From assembly GCF_003286085.1 (NCBI RefSeq), contig NW_020825349.1:1-64000 (forward strand): 64,000 nt of DNA, given 5' to 3'. The notes beneath the pieces are model-generated. The model searched no databases, was not told the origin of the DNA, and was given only the letters and a program-made list of their open reading frames with translations. Below are positions 19,875 through 27,727 of this stretch, in pieces. The translations under genes were made by a program, and so were the position numbers. Every line of letters starts with the position of its first letter. Position 1 is the first letter of the stretch. The DNA comes from Drosophila persimilis (lineage: Eukaryota > Arthropoda > Insecta > Diptera > Drosophilidae).

Positions 19875-20230
19875 TCAAAATTTCGCCCCACCCTCTTCCG
19901 CCCCCACAAAGGACGAAAATCTGTTGCATCCACAATATTACACATTCGAGAAAACTAAAAACGCAGAATCATAGAGAACGACCATATCTATCAGATTGCT
20001 GAATCTGGATCAGATCAGATCATTTTTATAGCCAAAAGGAACAAATCAATTTGCACTGGCTACGCAGCGTCCGACGTCACGCTCAGACTGATTTTCTGTC
20101 TTTCTCGCACGCACTCTTTGTCGTGTCGTTTAATATTAGCGGCGTCTGCCGGAGGAGAGCCATACTGACTTATTATCGGGTATAACTGTAGAGTTGCGGT
20201 GTCCGCAGCAACTCACAACGTTCCCCCTCG
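19875..20230 (-). mobile_element. DINE-1 (Helentron-derived) 5' fragment
   Basis: 5' terminus at 20230 (CGAGGGGGAACGTTGTGAG on the minus strand), then the GAGTTGC/GCAACTC hairpin and ATACCCGAT subterminal motif; truncated at 19875 by mdg-like sequence. The same 5' terminus is seen at 41892, 56032 and 62678. No coding capacity. Confidence 0.88.
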
Positions 20231-20404
20231 TTTCATTACTCTGTCTGCTGCTGAAACGCGGTGGCTAGAGTTGCTTGTTTTGCTCAAAAAAAACGTAGAT
20301 AGGGAGATCATTAGCGAAGAAGAAGCAATGAATCTACCCTACACCAAAAAGAAGCGACTTATCAGGGCAGATCCAGTTACTTGTGCTAGGTATTTCGATT
20401 ATAG
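20231..20404 (+). pseudogene. Helentron Rep gene fragment
   Basis: Encodes FITLSAAETRW ... EEAMNLPYTKKKRLI and ADPVTCARYFDYR, which lie just upstream of the HUH motif in the longer copy at 51449-51943. It is fused on the left to a DINE-1 5' end and on the right to antisense BEL RT. The same two junctions are found at 41893-42064 and 55862-56031. Confidence 0.88.
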
Positions 20405-21019
20405 GTCTATTATAGGTATATTATAGATCTCTTCGGTTGGATTGTTTCTCCAGCCTATCATCTGATGGAATTGATCCTCCGGATTCACCCACACTTGCCG
20501 GTACATCTTTTCTATGTCCGCTGTGAATACGTACTTATGAATTCGAAATCGTAGCAGAATGGGCATAAGTTCGCTTTGAACGGTGGGTCCAGCCTGCAGA
20601 ATGTCGTTCAAAGATTTCCCGCTTGTTGATTTGCATGATGCATCGAACACTACCCGAAGCTTTGTGGTGGTGCTCTCAGGTTTGAGTACACAATGATGTG
20701 GAATGAAGTAGTGCCTTTTGGGAACTTTTGATGCTGGCACAATCTTCATATGTCCTAGTCCTTCATACTCTTCCATGAAGTCCACATAACTCTTCCAAGT
20801 TTCTGTTGAGCTTCGCCGCTCCAACGCTAGGAATCTTTTTGTTGCGGTTTCCAACGACTCCGTGGTTTGCGTGGTTTGTCTTCCGTCTCTAGATTGTCCA
20901 GAGTCCAGAATATTTCCATTAGCTCGTTTACTCCCGTGGCACAAATGGGTGAGGAATTGTGAGCAGATTTGACTTTTCCTGCCACAATCCATCCCAGTTT
21001 CGTGTTTTGTAGCAACGGG
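20405..21019 (-). pseudogene. BEL/Pao reverse transcriptase fragment (BEL copy 1, 3' part)
   Basis: The minus strand encodes the BEL pol linker and RT N-terminus: TKLGWIVAGK at the right end, YFIPHHCVLKPES, LRVVFDASCKS, KYVFTADIEKMYRQV, HQMIGWRNNP. The RT is cut before its YxDD motif by the Helentron fragment. A deletion versus other copies removes part of the linker near 20880. Its upstream part resumes at 36988 beyond the Polinton. Confidence 0.9.
21014..21019. repeat. Target-site duplication of the Polinton, left
   Basis: AACGGG, repeated at 36988-36993. The empty BEL site (for example 47096-47105) has a single AACGGGCTTC. Six-base duplications are characteristic of Polintons/Mavericks. 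Confidence 0.95.
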
Positions 21020-21139
21020 AGTAGTAAGGATAAGGGACGGTCGCTTTTTACACTGAATTACCAAATTCGCAACATGTTGCAGCAACATTTGCTTAAGCAT
21101 GTGCAGCTTGGCAACATGTTGAATGTAAGTGTGCATCAT

Positions 21140-21292
21140 ATTGCTATGTTATTACGTGATCATGTTAAATAAATACTTATAAGATATTTTATAAACATTG
21201 AATTGGGAACCAATTTCTGCTATGTTATTAACTGGTCAAGTTAAATAAATACTTATAGGATATTTTATAAACATTGAATTGGGAAAACAAAT
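21140..21292. repeat. Two ~78-bp direct repeats inside the TIR
   Basis: Both units run from TGCTATGTTATTA through GTTAAATAAATACTTATA to ATTTTATAAACATTGAATTG, with small differences. They are mirrored in the right TIR near 36715-36867. Confidence 0.85.
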
Positions 21293-21480
21293 GTGTGAAG
21301 TTTCTGAAATTTACATCCTATAGAAAACATAGGTTGGAAACCTGGGTATCTAGATGTCCGTATAGAGGGTTGAATGGTAAGAGAACACAAATTAATGGAG
21401 ATATATATAGGAGCACGCAAAGAATAAAATTATAATAGGAAGACATCAAAATTAATTAATGCTACTTAGAGTAAATATAC

Positions 21481-21503
21481 GTCTGTCCCGTATCCTTACT
21501 ACT
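21481..21503 (-). repeat. Inverted copy of the Polinton terminus within the TIR
   Basis: The minus strand reads AGTAGTAAGGATACGGGACA from 21503 downward, matching the terminal AGTAGTAAGGATAAGGGACG at 21020 with few changes. The outer 484 bp of each TIR is therefore itself flanked by inverted Polinton-like ends. The mirror copy is at 36504-36526. Confidence 0.85.
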
Positions 21504-21840
21504 TGGTGGCGCCACCTATCGGCGATAATGTGAACTAACTTCGATCTTAATCCTGTTTCTCAACCATGTAAAATCCTCTCAAATCGATCCTTCGCTCATT
21601 TATATTCTCTCTCCTCCCACTTACTGTCAATGAACCTGTTTTTACGATTGGTCCCGTGTTGCGATTCAAACAACCCTCAAACAGGTAGGTCATCCCTTTG
21701 CAATGAATCTAATGTGATAGTTTAGAGGTATTTTTTAAGTGTTTCCTGAAAAACGGTTTCGATGCCCTTGAACCTTTCTACTTTCTCTATAATTTATATT
21801 CCTCCTTTGTGTACCTAACACTGTCCCATAGCAAAGTGCC

Positions 21841-21848
21841 TATATAAT
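21841..21848 (+). promoter_or_regulatory. Candidate TATA box for TIR acidic gene
   Basis: TATATAAT lies 59 bp upstream of the ATG at 21900, a spacing that would put a start site near 21871. An identical copy faces the right-end gene at 36159-36166. Confidence 0.5.
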
Positions 21849-21899
21849 AACTACTCACAGCTAACAGCTAGGACATAAACTAGTAATCTTTCAACAACG

Positions 21900-22253
21900 A
21901 TGGATGACCTTGAAATCATTTTTATCGATTCCCAACCGGAATCAACCATAAATCTGGACTCTCAGCCGAGCTCCGTAGACCTGTCCTTGATTTTTGGGAT
22001 TAAGACTCAAACCTATCTCGAGAGCAACTTGACCTGGTTAAGTGACATTAAATGGGATGATGACGACGATGACCCAAGGAATGCAACGTCTAATAATGAT
22101 AATCCAGCATACATTTTCCCGGATGATGACAACATTTTCGATTTAGTAGATAATCAGGATGATGATAAAAGATCTCAACTCCAGGAACTACTTCGGGACG
22201 AAGATGATGATGACTTAATTGCTGCGGTAAAATTAGCTGAGGCGAAATTTTAA
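21900..22253 (+). CDS. Acidic TIR-encoded protein, left copy
   Basis: 117 aa, function unknown. It is strongly acidic, with four Asp runs (WDDDDDDP, PDDDN, QDDDK, RDEDDDD) and a few hydrophobic patches (LEIIFI, SLIFGI), a composition like that of transcriptional activators, histone mimics or DNA mimics; which, if any, is unknown. Because it lies wholly in the TIR, the element carries two identical copies transcribed inward from both ends. The ORF has a clear ATG after ACAACG and a TATA box upstream. No membrane segment or signal peptide. Confidence 0.8.
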   Translation: MDDLEIIFIDSQPESTINLDSQPSSVDLSLIFGIKTQTYLESNLTWLSDIKWDDDDDDPRNATSNNDNPAYIFPDDDNIFDLVDNQDDDKRSQLQELLRDEDDDDLIAAVKLAEAKF

Positions 22254-22617
22254 TAATACGAATACATATTTATATAATAAGAATATTTTATGTATTTTTC
22301 TAAAAATAATATATACATATGTACATATATAATAAATATAACACATTTAACCACTATTTATTTTAAATGTTTCTGTTTTACTTTTGATTGGTTGAATTTC
22401 ACTTCCTCTTATTACAAGAGAATCATAGGATTCGTTTGAAACAGGTTTCTTCCACGTGAGGATTACACAAAAAGAATAAGTGGATTTCAGGTAGAATACT
22501 GATGCTTTTGAATGAATTTATTGAGTAATTTTCACATCATTTTATACTTAGTTGGTAAATTTATGTAAAGGTATTTATATTTAAAAACGCACAGATTATT
22601 TCATTTTTAAATAAATA

Positions 22618-22842
22618 TTATATTTTTTGCTTTAATTCCATGTTATGCTTAAATAAAATATGCATATTGAAGTCAATTCTCAACCAAAACAGTTCAGTTC
22701 CTGGACATAAGTAACATCGATAAAATGATGATTTTGATTTTGAATAACTAAAGTTGTGGATTTTTAAGGTGTGTTTTTTCAGTTCATTGCGGGAACTAAA
22801 AGATGTTTTTAAATAACACAACTCGCAATGAAATGTCCTCAT
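22618..22842 (-). CDS. Small C2H2 zinc-finger protein of the Polinton
   Basis: 74 aa with two C2H2 fingers: C6-x2-C9 ... H24-x4-H29, and C43-x2-C46 ... H61-x4-H66. This fits a small DNA-binding regulator, though target and role are unknown. The gene is preceded by a TATATAAG element (22886-22893, minus strand) about 45 bp upstream of the ATG. It points toward the left TIR, opposite to the acidic gene. Both fingers keep all ligands, so the product is probably functional. Confidence 0.75.
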   Translation of the reverse strand: MRTFHCELCYLKTSFSSRNELKKHTLKIHNFSYSKSKSSFYRCYLCPGTELFWLRIDFNMHILFKHNMELKQKI

Positions 22843-22885
22843 TTCGAAGTGAAAGTGAACTAACCTATCTCAGTAACTTACAGTT

Positions 22886-22893
22886 CTTATATA
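22886..22893 (-). promoter_or_regulatory. Candidate TATA box for the C2H2 gene
   Basis: TATATAAG on the minus strand, about 45-50 bp upstream of the ATG at 22842. Confidence 0.45.
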
Positions 22894-23159
22894 GGAAGTG
22901 AACAGCATATGAACAAAAATTCTATGCATTTTGTTCTGTTTATATAATTTTTTCATGTTGACGGTTATATAAGACCCAAAATGTAAATATAATATTTGAA
23001 ACAATATATTCAGCAGTGTATCCATAATTTATCCCTTATTACTCAACCACCAATCAGACTTGAGACATCTGGCCATTACAGCTTTAAAACCATTTACTTA
23101 TTATCACTCAACTACCAATCTGCTCAGATCACATTTGTATAAAATTGAATTAATGAGAG

Positions 23160-23167
23160 TATAAAAG
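23160..23167 (+). promoter_or_regulatory. Candidate TATA box for the spliced 106-aa gene
   Basis: TATAAAAG lies 74 bp upstream of the ATG at 23234. Between 23038 and 23125 the motif ACTCAAC(C/T)ACCAATC occurs twice about 65 bp apart, a possible upstream element. Confidence 0.5.
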
Positions 23168-23233
23168 ATCATGCAATCTTTTAAATAATTTAGTATAAAA
23201 TCGTTAGTAGGTTGAATAGTTTCTATTACTATA

Positions 23234-23618
23234 ATGGTATGTAAGAATATTTAAATCTCTATGTAGAAAATGACAAGCACTTCATCAAATATATACCTAG
23301 GCTTTCCTAGAATTACTTAACGAGACAAAGCCGGCGGTTGGATACACCAAGGTTGAGGACCTATGCATAGGATTTGAGTACAAGATCAATGGATGTAAAA
23401 TCAAAAAAACATCATTTGGAAATAAAGTAGTCCTTTATTTAACTGATAAGGACAACGAACCGCTTTGGATATTTTTACCTAAAAGTTATGTGACCAAATT
23501 TTCCACAAAAACACCCTTTAAGATGTTGAAGGAGCATGGAATCTCACATCTTATATATAAAGGAAAAGAGATGAATAGATATAGCACTGCCCATTTCCAA
23601 TTTATATGTAAAGAGTAA
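23234..23618 (+). CDS. Predicted spliced Polinton gene, 106 aa (exon 1 coding part is only ATG)
   Basis: The ATG at 23234-23236 is followed at once by GTATGTAAG, a consensus 5' splice site. The intron (23237-23300, 64 bp) ends ATATACCTAG, and exon 2 (23301-23618) is open for 105 codons in phase 0. Exon 2 has no usable early ATG of its own, so splicing is needed for the full protein. The sequence has TSFGNKVVLYL, then WIFLPKSYVTKF, then YKG and HFQF; the pattern T-x-FG-x-x-V...FLPK resembles a small domain I associate with proteins of small DNA viruses and transposons. Function is unknown. AATAAA overlaps the stop codon. Confidence 0.7.
23237..23300 (+). other. Predicted intron (64 bp) of the 106-aa gene
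   Basis: Donor GTATGTAAG, acceptor ACCTAG, length typical of short Drosophila introns. The evidence is sequence-only. Confidence 0.65.
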
Positions 23619-23716
23619 ATAAAGAGTTCCCATTATATATATGTAAGAGAAGAAGAGACAACTATACATGTAAAGACAAAAATAAAGAAAAAGGTTAAGA
23701 ATATACACACATATGT

Positions 23717-23785
23717 AAAAAAGAGATGGCTAGATATAGTACTTATCATTTCCAATACATGGGTAAAGAAAAATATAAGGGAAAC
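23717..23785 (+). repeat. Degenerate copy of the 106-aa gene's 3' end
   Basis: AAGAGATGGCTAGATATAG...CATTTCCAATACATGGGTAAAG resembles the gene end AAGAGATGAATAGATATAG...CATTTCCAATTTATATGTAAAG about 140 bp upstream. It looks like a decayed tandem duplication. Nothing else is recognised in 23619-23800. Confidence 0.6.
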
Positions 23786-23801
23786 ATAGCAAAGACGTGG
23801 A

Positions 23802-23808
23802 TATAAAG
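23802..23808 (+). promoter_or_regulatory. Candidate TATA box for the 99-aa gene
   Basis: TATAAAG in GTGGATATAAAGAGTCC, about 60 bp upstream of the ATG at 23862. Confidence 0.45.
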
Positions 23809-23861
23809 AGTCCTGCTCTTTGAAACATTATCAGTAATAGATTCAAGAAGTCAGCTGCAAG

Positions 23862-24161
23862 ATGCATGCCAAACAAATAAAACTTTTTTTAATGCAATTC
23901 GAGGAGATGATCTTCGAGGAGCACGTACAAATTCTTGAAAATTTGATGAGCATTTTGGAAGATCTGGAGGAAAAGGAGCTTCAGTACTCCAAGTTTGGCT
24001 TTCATTATAAGCTATGCCCCTGGAGTGATGACGATGCAACGGACGGACCTGACACATGCCTGTGTCATACCCTACCAAATAAGAAAGCAGAAGCTATAGA
24101 CCTAATGTTAAAGTACTATAACTTAAATAAAAGAATGTATCCCAGCTCAAAAATTCAATAA
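23862..24161 (+). CDS. Polinton hypothetical protein, 99 aa
   Basis: Not recognised. The N-terminal half (residues about 5-45) is a Glu/Leu-rich amphipathic helix that could form a coiled coil (EEMIFEEHVQILENLMSIL). The middle has an acidic Asp run (WSDDDATDGPD) and two cysteines (CLC), and the C-terminus is basic. It is flanked by an upstream TATA box and by AATAAA overlapping its stop codon, which supports a real transcription unit. It converges on the protease gene with 33 bp between stops. Confidence 0.6.
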   Translation: MHAKQIKLFLMQFEEMIFEEHVQILENLMSILEDLEEKELQYSKFGFHYKLCPWSDDDATDGPDTCLCHTLPNKKAEAIDLMLKYYNLNKRMYPSSKIQ

Positions 24162-24194
24162 ACATCTTAAATGTCTCTGAAATAATATTGTGTT

Positions 24195-24653
24195 TTATTT
24201 TAAACGAATTTTCTTAAACATTTTTATTATTAACTTATCATTATAGTTAAAATCATTTCTCTTAAATTGTTTTAAAAAACAATTTAATGTTTTTTTGCTG
24301 CTTTTAAATATTCCATATAGGATACAGTAATGACCGCATGTATTTGAAAAATAACCTTGCAGTGGTTGTTTATTAAATGTAAACTTTATGGAATTTTTCC
24401 TTAATATTTTTAAAAATTCTTTATTTTGAGGATATTGACCATATGAATCAAAAAATTCGGCTGAATATTTGTTTTCAAAGTAAAAAGCAACCCAATGAGT
24501 TCCTGAATAGCTTGAAGAATCTGTGTTTGCTATTATTAAAGCAGGATATTTCGAAATTACTTGAGGCAGCTGATCAGAGGGATAAACTCCTTTAAAAATT
24601 CTTTTTGTTTTTGAATGCTTGGAAAGCAACTTATCGATTTGTAATGTATTCAT
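24195..24653 (-). CDS. PRO: Adenovirus-like (Ulp1-fold) cysteine protease
   Basis: 152 aa. The catalytic triad and oxyanion residue are visible: H53 in GTHWVAF, D69 in FFDSYG, Q99 in PLQG and C106 in NTCGHYC, matching the adenain order H-D-Q-C. In Polintons this enzyme is thought to mature the capsid proteins. It follows the major capsid gene at a 2-bp interval in the same orientation, so it is probably part of one late transcription unit. Length is close to the usual compact form and no lesions are seen. Confidence 0.92.
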   Translation of the reverse strand: MNTLQIDKLLSKHSKTKRIFKGVYPSDQLPQVISKYPALIIANTDSSSYSGTHWVAFYFENKYSAEFFDSYGQYPQNKEFLKILRKNSIKFTFNKQPLQGYFSNTCGHYCILYGIFKSSKKTLNCFLKQFKRNDFNYNDKLIIKMFKKIRLK

Positions 24654-24655
24654 TT

Positions 24656-25948
24656 TTACAATAGTACACGAATATTTCTATGTTTATCAATATCAATCAT
24701 TGAGTCATATTCACAGTATACCAGACAAGTAACTGCTTCTGTAAGAGGCTCCGAAAATCGTCCTTCAATTCGGATGGCTCCTTGTGATATTAAATTTGAG
24801 CATACAGTTGAATTGTGATGGTCTGCTGTTAGGTCAAATGCTAATATAAAACTATTTTTATCAAACATTTCCTTTGTAATTTGTAAGCCTCGATCATAAT
24901 GTTTTATTCCACTTGATCTGAATAGCATATTATATCCTCTAGAGCTTTGAGCATTTTCAGAGTTCGAGAAATCAAACTCAAGTGCCTGCGATGGTACTTG
25001 TACTCCATTAACCAATAGATTAAAGCGTTGAATTTTAAAATGTTCAAAATGGAAGGGGTTTAATGCCCGATTTCCAGAATATGATTTGTTTTTTACCATG
25101 CAAAAAACCAAAAAATTGGGAAGCTGTCCAATAACTGCATTGTCAATTGATAATGTATTATTTCCTGGATATATTGTAAATGATTTTACTTGAACTTTGC
25201 TGTATGGATAAATGGCATTTTTAGTTTGTAAAACATGATGATGAGCCAATAAAATGCTCGGATTAATAGTTATGTGGTTCATGAATAGTTGGGCCTCCAA
25301 TATTTTAAGATTTGATTCAGTTTCAGATTCCATTAAATAAAATGCTGTTTTTTCAATGTTAAAAGTAATCCTCAAATCTACATTATTTATAAGCAGTTTT
25401 GGTTGATTAAATATATCTCCATGAACTTTTCCGAATAGTTCAACCTTATTACTGTTTTGAAAAATATTTTTGAGCATAATGGATCCATCGGTGTTAACGT
25501 ATCTACCAGATAATAATTTACCATAATTAGGATAATAGCCTTGAGTGGCTAAGTGACTTTCACTGGCATCACTGCCATAGTTTAAAATCGTTTGCAAATA
25601 CGATCTATAATGATAGTTATTATCACTCTGAGAAACCAAAATATTATTTAAATATACGGACGAACTTCTAAACATTGAATGCAAAATATTATTCACTACT
25701 CCAACATCGTTTCCTTCAATGTTGGTATTATCACTTTTTCTTAGTTGCACAACAAGTCTTAAGTAAACACTTGATAGGTCTCGATATGTTTCCCCATTTC
25801 CTAAGCAAACGAATTCAATTGAAGAAGCACTGTCCAACGAAGCTATGGGGTTATATGAAACTTCTTCTGTTCTCAGAATAGAGCTTTGTGTAGGATGTGG
25901 CTCAAAGAGATCCAATTCGCTTTTCATACATTCAATATGGGTGGTCAT
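24656..25948 (-). CDS. Major capsid protein (double jelly-roll) of the Polinton
   Basis: 430 aa. The N-terminus CMKSELDLFEPHPTQSSI, the VSYNPIASL segment and the GETYRDLSSVYLRLVVQL strand are hallmarks of the Polinton/adintovirus hexon family (often labelled F54H12.2-like in animal genomes). Alternating beta-strand-like segments run through the protein, consistent with two jelly rolls, and a central region (MNHITINPSILLAHHHVL) resembles the family's conserved core. It would build the icosahedral shell. Start overlaps the stop of the upstream basic-protein gene by 4 bp. No stop or frameshift. Confidence 0.85.
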   Translation of the reverse strand: MTTHIECMKSELDLFEPHPTQSSILRTEEVSYNPIASLDSASSIEFVCLGNGETYRDLSSVYLRLVVQLRKSDNTNIEGNDVGVVNNILHSMFRSSSVYLNNILVSQSDNNYHYRSYLQTILNYGSDASESHLATQGYYPNYGKLLSGRYVNTDGSIMLKNIFQNSNKVELFGKVHGDIFNQPKLLINNVDLRITFNIEKTAFYLMESETESNLKILEAQLFMNHITINPSILLAHHHVLQTKNAIYPYSKVQVKSFTIYPGNNTLSIDNAVIGQLPNFLVFCMVKNKSYSGNRALNPFHFEHFKIQRFNLLVNGVQVPSQALEFDFSNSENAQSSRGYNMLFRSSGIKHYDRGLQITKEMFDKNSFILAFDLTADHHNSTVCSNLISQGAIRIEGRFSEPLTEAVTCLVYCEYDSMIDIDKHRNIRVLL

Positions 25949-26415
25949 TTTGATTTAGAAAAAATGTCTCTTATAGTTAATTTCTTTGTTGATTTTTTTT
26001 TTTTGGTTCTCGACTGCGTATGTTTGCTTCCTTCTTTAGATGATAAATGAGATAGTTTTTTCCTAGACCTTCTCTTTTTATTCTTTTTACCTGCCCCATT
26101 CTGGAATCGGGTTAACTTATTAATGGCTTTATTTGACAGGTTTTGCAAAGCAATTTTACTTTGTTCTTGGATAATAGTTCTTAAAGGTTTTCGACCAAAC
26201 TCATTTATTACTGCCTTTCCAGTCTCAGTAGCTTGGTTTTTAATAGCGTTTATCCCCGAAAGGAATAGTGGTTTTATGTAATTAAAAAGACCACTAAAAA
26301 AGTTCCCAATTCCTCTACCTTGTTGAATAACTCTGGGTGAAACATAAAGACTTCCTATATGATTCAACCCTCCTCCACACTGATTTAAATAATATTGTTG
26401 ATAAGATTTCGTCAT
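25945..26415 (-). CDS. Basic virion-core / pVI-like protein of the Polinton
   Basis: 156 aa. The first third holds a Gly-rich segment (QCGGGLNHIG), then QQGRGIGNFFSGLFNYIKPLFL, an amphipathic GxG-hydrophobic helix of the kind found in adenovirus pVI and Polinton/adintovirus membrane-active proteins. The last third is extremely basic (KKNKKRRSRKK, TKKKKSTKK), suggesting DNA binding in the virion. The 4-bp overlap with the capsid gene indicates translational or transcriptional coupling. The role is inferred from composition and position. Confidence 0.7.
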   Translation of the reverse strand: MTKSYQQYYLNQCGGGLNHIGSLYVSPRVIQQGRGIGNFFSGLFNYIKPLFLSGINAIKNQATETGKAVINEFGRKPLRTIIQEQSKIALQNLSNKAINKLTRFQNGAGKKNKKRRSRKKLSHLSSKEGSKHTQSRTKKKKSTKKLTIRDIFSKSK

Positions 26416-26461
26416 GATGGTTATTTCTACTCTGAATAAATTTCCATCTTTACAGTATTAT

Positions 26462-27013
26462 TTATAGCATTTCTTTTCGTTTTTTAAAGTGAAGGGTAAC
26501 AAAAATTGGAATTGCTGAAGATTCAAATGGTACTTTATACCCTTTGGAATCGGTAATTAAGATCGAAATTTCTTTTGGAGACCATATTTCAATGGGATAA
26601 TATTCAATATTGTTGAATTGTATAAGTTGCTCTTTTCCATTATAATGTAATACTCGAAGACATCGAGGTCTTTTATTTCCAACACATCTTGGTTTGATAA
26701 TGTCAGTGTAAACAAAAATCAAACCATTTTGAAACTGTTCAGACTCTATTGACTCATTTTCATATCGAAATGTTTCTCCATTTACTAAGCTAATAACGAA
26801 TTCTGTTGTTTCTTCAGATGCGATTGAGGTATTCTCAGGCCTGCTTTTTATACATTTATTTAGATATAAGTCTGTAATTCCTACTTCCCAGTCATCGTTC
26901 ATGTTTTCAGGAATATTTACAATGTTTGTAAATGCACACTTAACGTTATCATGATATACATTTAACGAATCATTACTAAGTAATGTCACAAAAAACTCTG
27001 TTACATTTACCAT
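26462..27013 (-). CDS. Minor capsid (penton-like, single jelly-roll) protein
   Basis: 183 aa. The start (VTEFFVTLLSNDSLNVY), then NNVKCAFTN-like strand, and DDWEVGITDLYL match the Polinton penton family pattern (FxVTLxSNxS...gdWEVgL). It would occupy the fivefold vertices. It lies 46 bp upstream of the pVI-like gene, in the same orientation as the rest of the structural block. Intact. Confidence 0.8.
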   Translation of the reverse strand: MVNVTEFFVTLLSNDSLNVYHDNVKCAFTNIVNIPENMNDDWEVGITDLYLNKCIKSRPENTSIASEETTEFVISLVNGETFRYENESIESEQFQNGLIFVYTDIIKPRCVGNKRPRCLRVLHYNGKEQLIQFNNIEYYPIEIWSPKEISILITDSKGYKVPFESSAIPIFVTLHFKKRKEML

Positions 27014-27040
27014 TTTTAGTTCTACGTTCTTTGCAGTTTA

Positions 27041-27727
27041 TTAATTATAGGATAACCAATTAATTTTGTTCTTTCCAATTTGCACGGCCTTACTGTTTCT
27101 AACAGCCCTCATCAACTTTTCTCGTCCACTTACGTATTTCAAGTCTTGAAATGGATTTGATTCACTTTTATACCTCTTAAGTTTTACTCTTAGCTTTCGC
27201 TGTTTATCAGTAAGCTTCACTTTAGTCAATGCTGATTTTTTTGATGCTTGAGTGTCTAAAAATGAGGTATCCTCAACTTTACGCTTATTAGGTTTTGAGT
27301 TGAAAGATTTTTCGGTCAGAAAATCTTCATCATCGATGTCGTTAGGTAAATCAGAGAACTCATTTGTGATAGAGAGTTCCTTTTTTGAGGACTCATTATT
27401 TTTATTGTTAAGAATGGAAGTGTTAGGTTTTACATCTAACCAAACTGACTCGTCTTGTGTTTGTATTCCAATGCTTTGAGGTGATGAAAGTCGTTTGTTC
27501 TGCGTAGTTCGTATATCCATTGTCTTATTTCTTTTTTTATTTTGATAGTAACACAATTCTTGACGTATTTTAATCCATTTATTAAAGTCGCTAGTTTTTT
27601 TATCATTTAAAATAGGCAAAAACGTTATATTTATTAAATCGTTTTTCTGGGCATTATTTACCAATTTTTGATATGCATTCGGATGCATTAAAATAACTTT
27701 GGTTAATTGATGCTTATTTTTAAGCAT
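27041..27727 (-). CDS. Polinton hypothetical protein, 228 aa
   Basis: The N-terminus (LTKVILMHPNAYQKLVNNAQKN) resembles short conserved starts of proteins found at this position in related elements; the function is unknown. The middle is low-complexity, rich in Asn/Ser/Asp with an acidic block (SDLPNDIDDEDFL); the C-terminal ~60 residues are strongly basic (LTDKQRKLRVKLKRYK) and end in NSKAVQIGKNKINWLSYN. A flexible linker between a small N-domain and a nucleic-acid-binding tail is likely. Its ATG overlaps the stop of the upstream gene. Confidence 0.65.
   Translation of the reverse strand: MLKNKHQLTKVILMHPNAYQKLVNNAQKNDLINITFLPILNDKKTSDFNKWIKIRQELCYYQNKKRNKTMDIRTTQNKRLSSPQSIGIQTQDESVWLDVKPNTSILNNKNNESSKKELSITNEFSDLPNDIDDEDFLTEKSFNSKPNKRKVEDTSFLDTQASKKSALTKVKLTDKQRKLRVKLKRYKSESNPFQDLKYVSGREKLMRAVRNSKAVQIGKNKINWLSYN

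Larger units (their letters stand above)
10241..19947. repeat. Tandem duplication, unit 2 (about 9.7 kb)
   Basis: Second copy of the block at 893-10240. At 10240/10241 the DINE-1 sequence ending ACACATTCG runs straight into Osvaldo-like protease sequence (GTCTTTTCG, as at 894). The unduplicated flanks are at 892/893 and 19947/19948. A shared CG dinucleotide at the join is the only microhomology. The Osvaldo-like element is therefore cut off inside its protease gene in this copy. Confidence 0.93.
21020..22498 (+). repeat. Polinton left terminal inverted repeat (1,479 bp)
   Basis: Inverted match to 35509-36987 with equal length and equal gene position (880 bp from terminus to ORF in both), and no difference noticed in the stretches compared. 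It contains ~78-bp tandem repeats (about 21140-21290), palindromes such as GCAACATGTTGC and GGTGGCGCCACC, an inverted copy of its own terminus (21481-21503), and the acidic-protein gene. Confidence 0.95.

Noticed and set aside
21020-22498. TIR as an LTR of a retroelement
   Set aside because: The two copies are inverted rather than direct, start with AG rather than TG, and are flanked by a 6-bp duplication.
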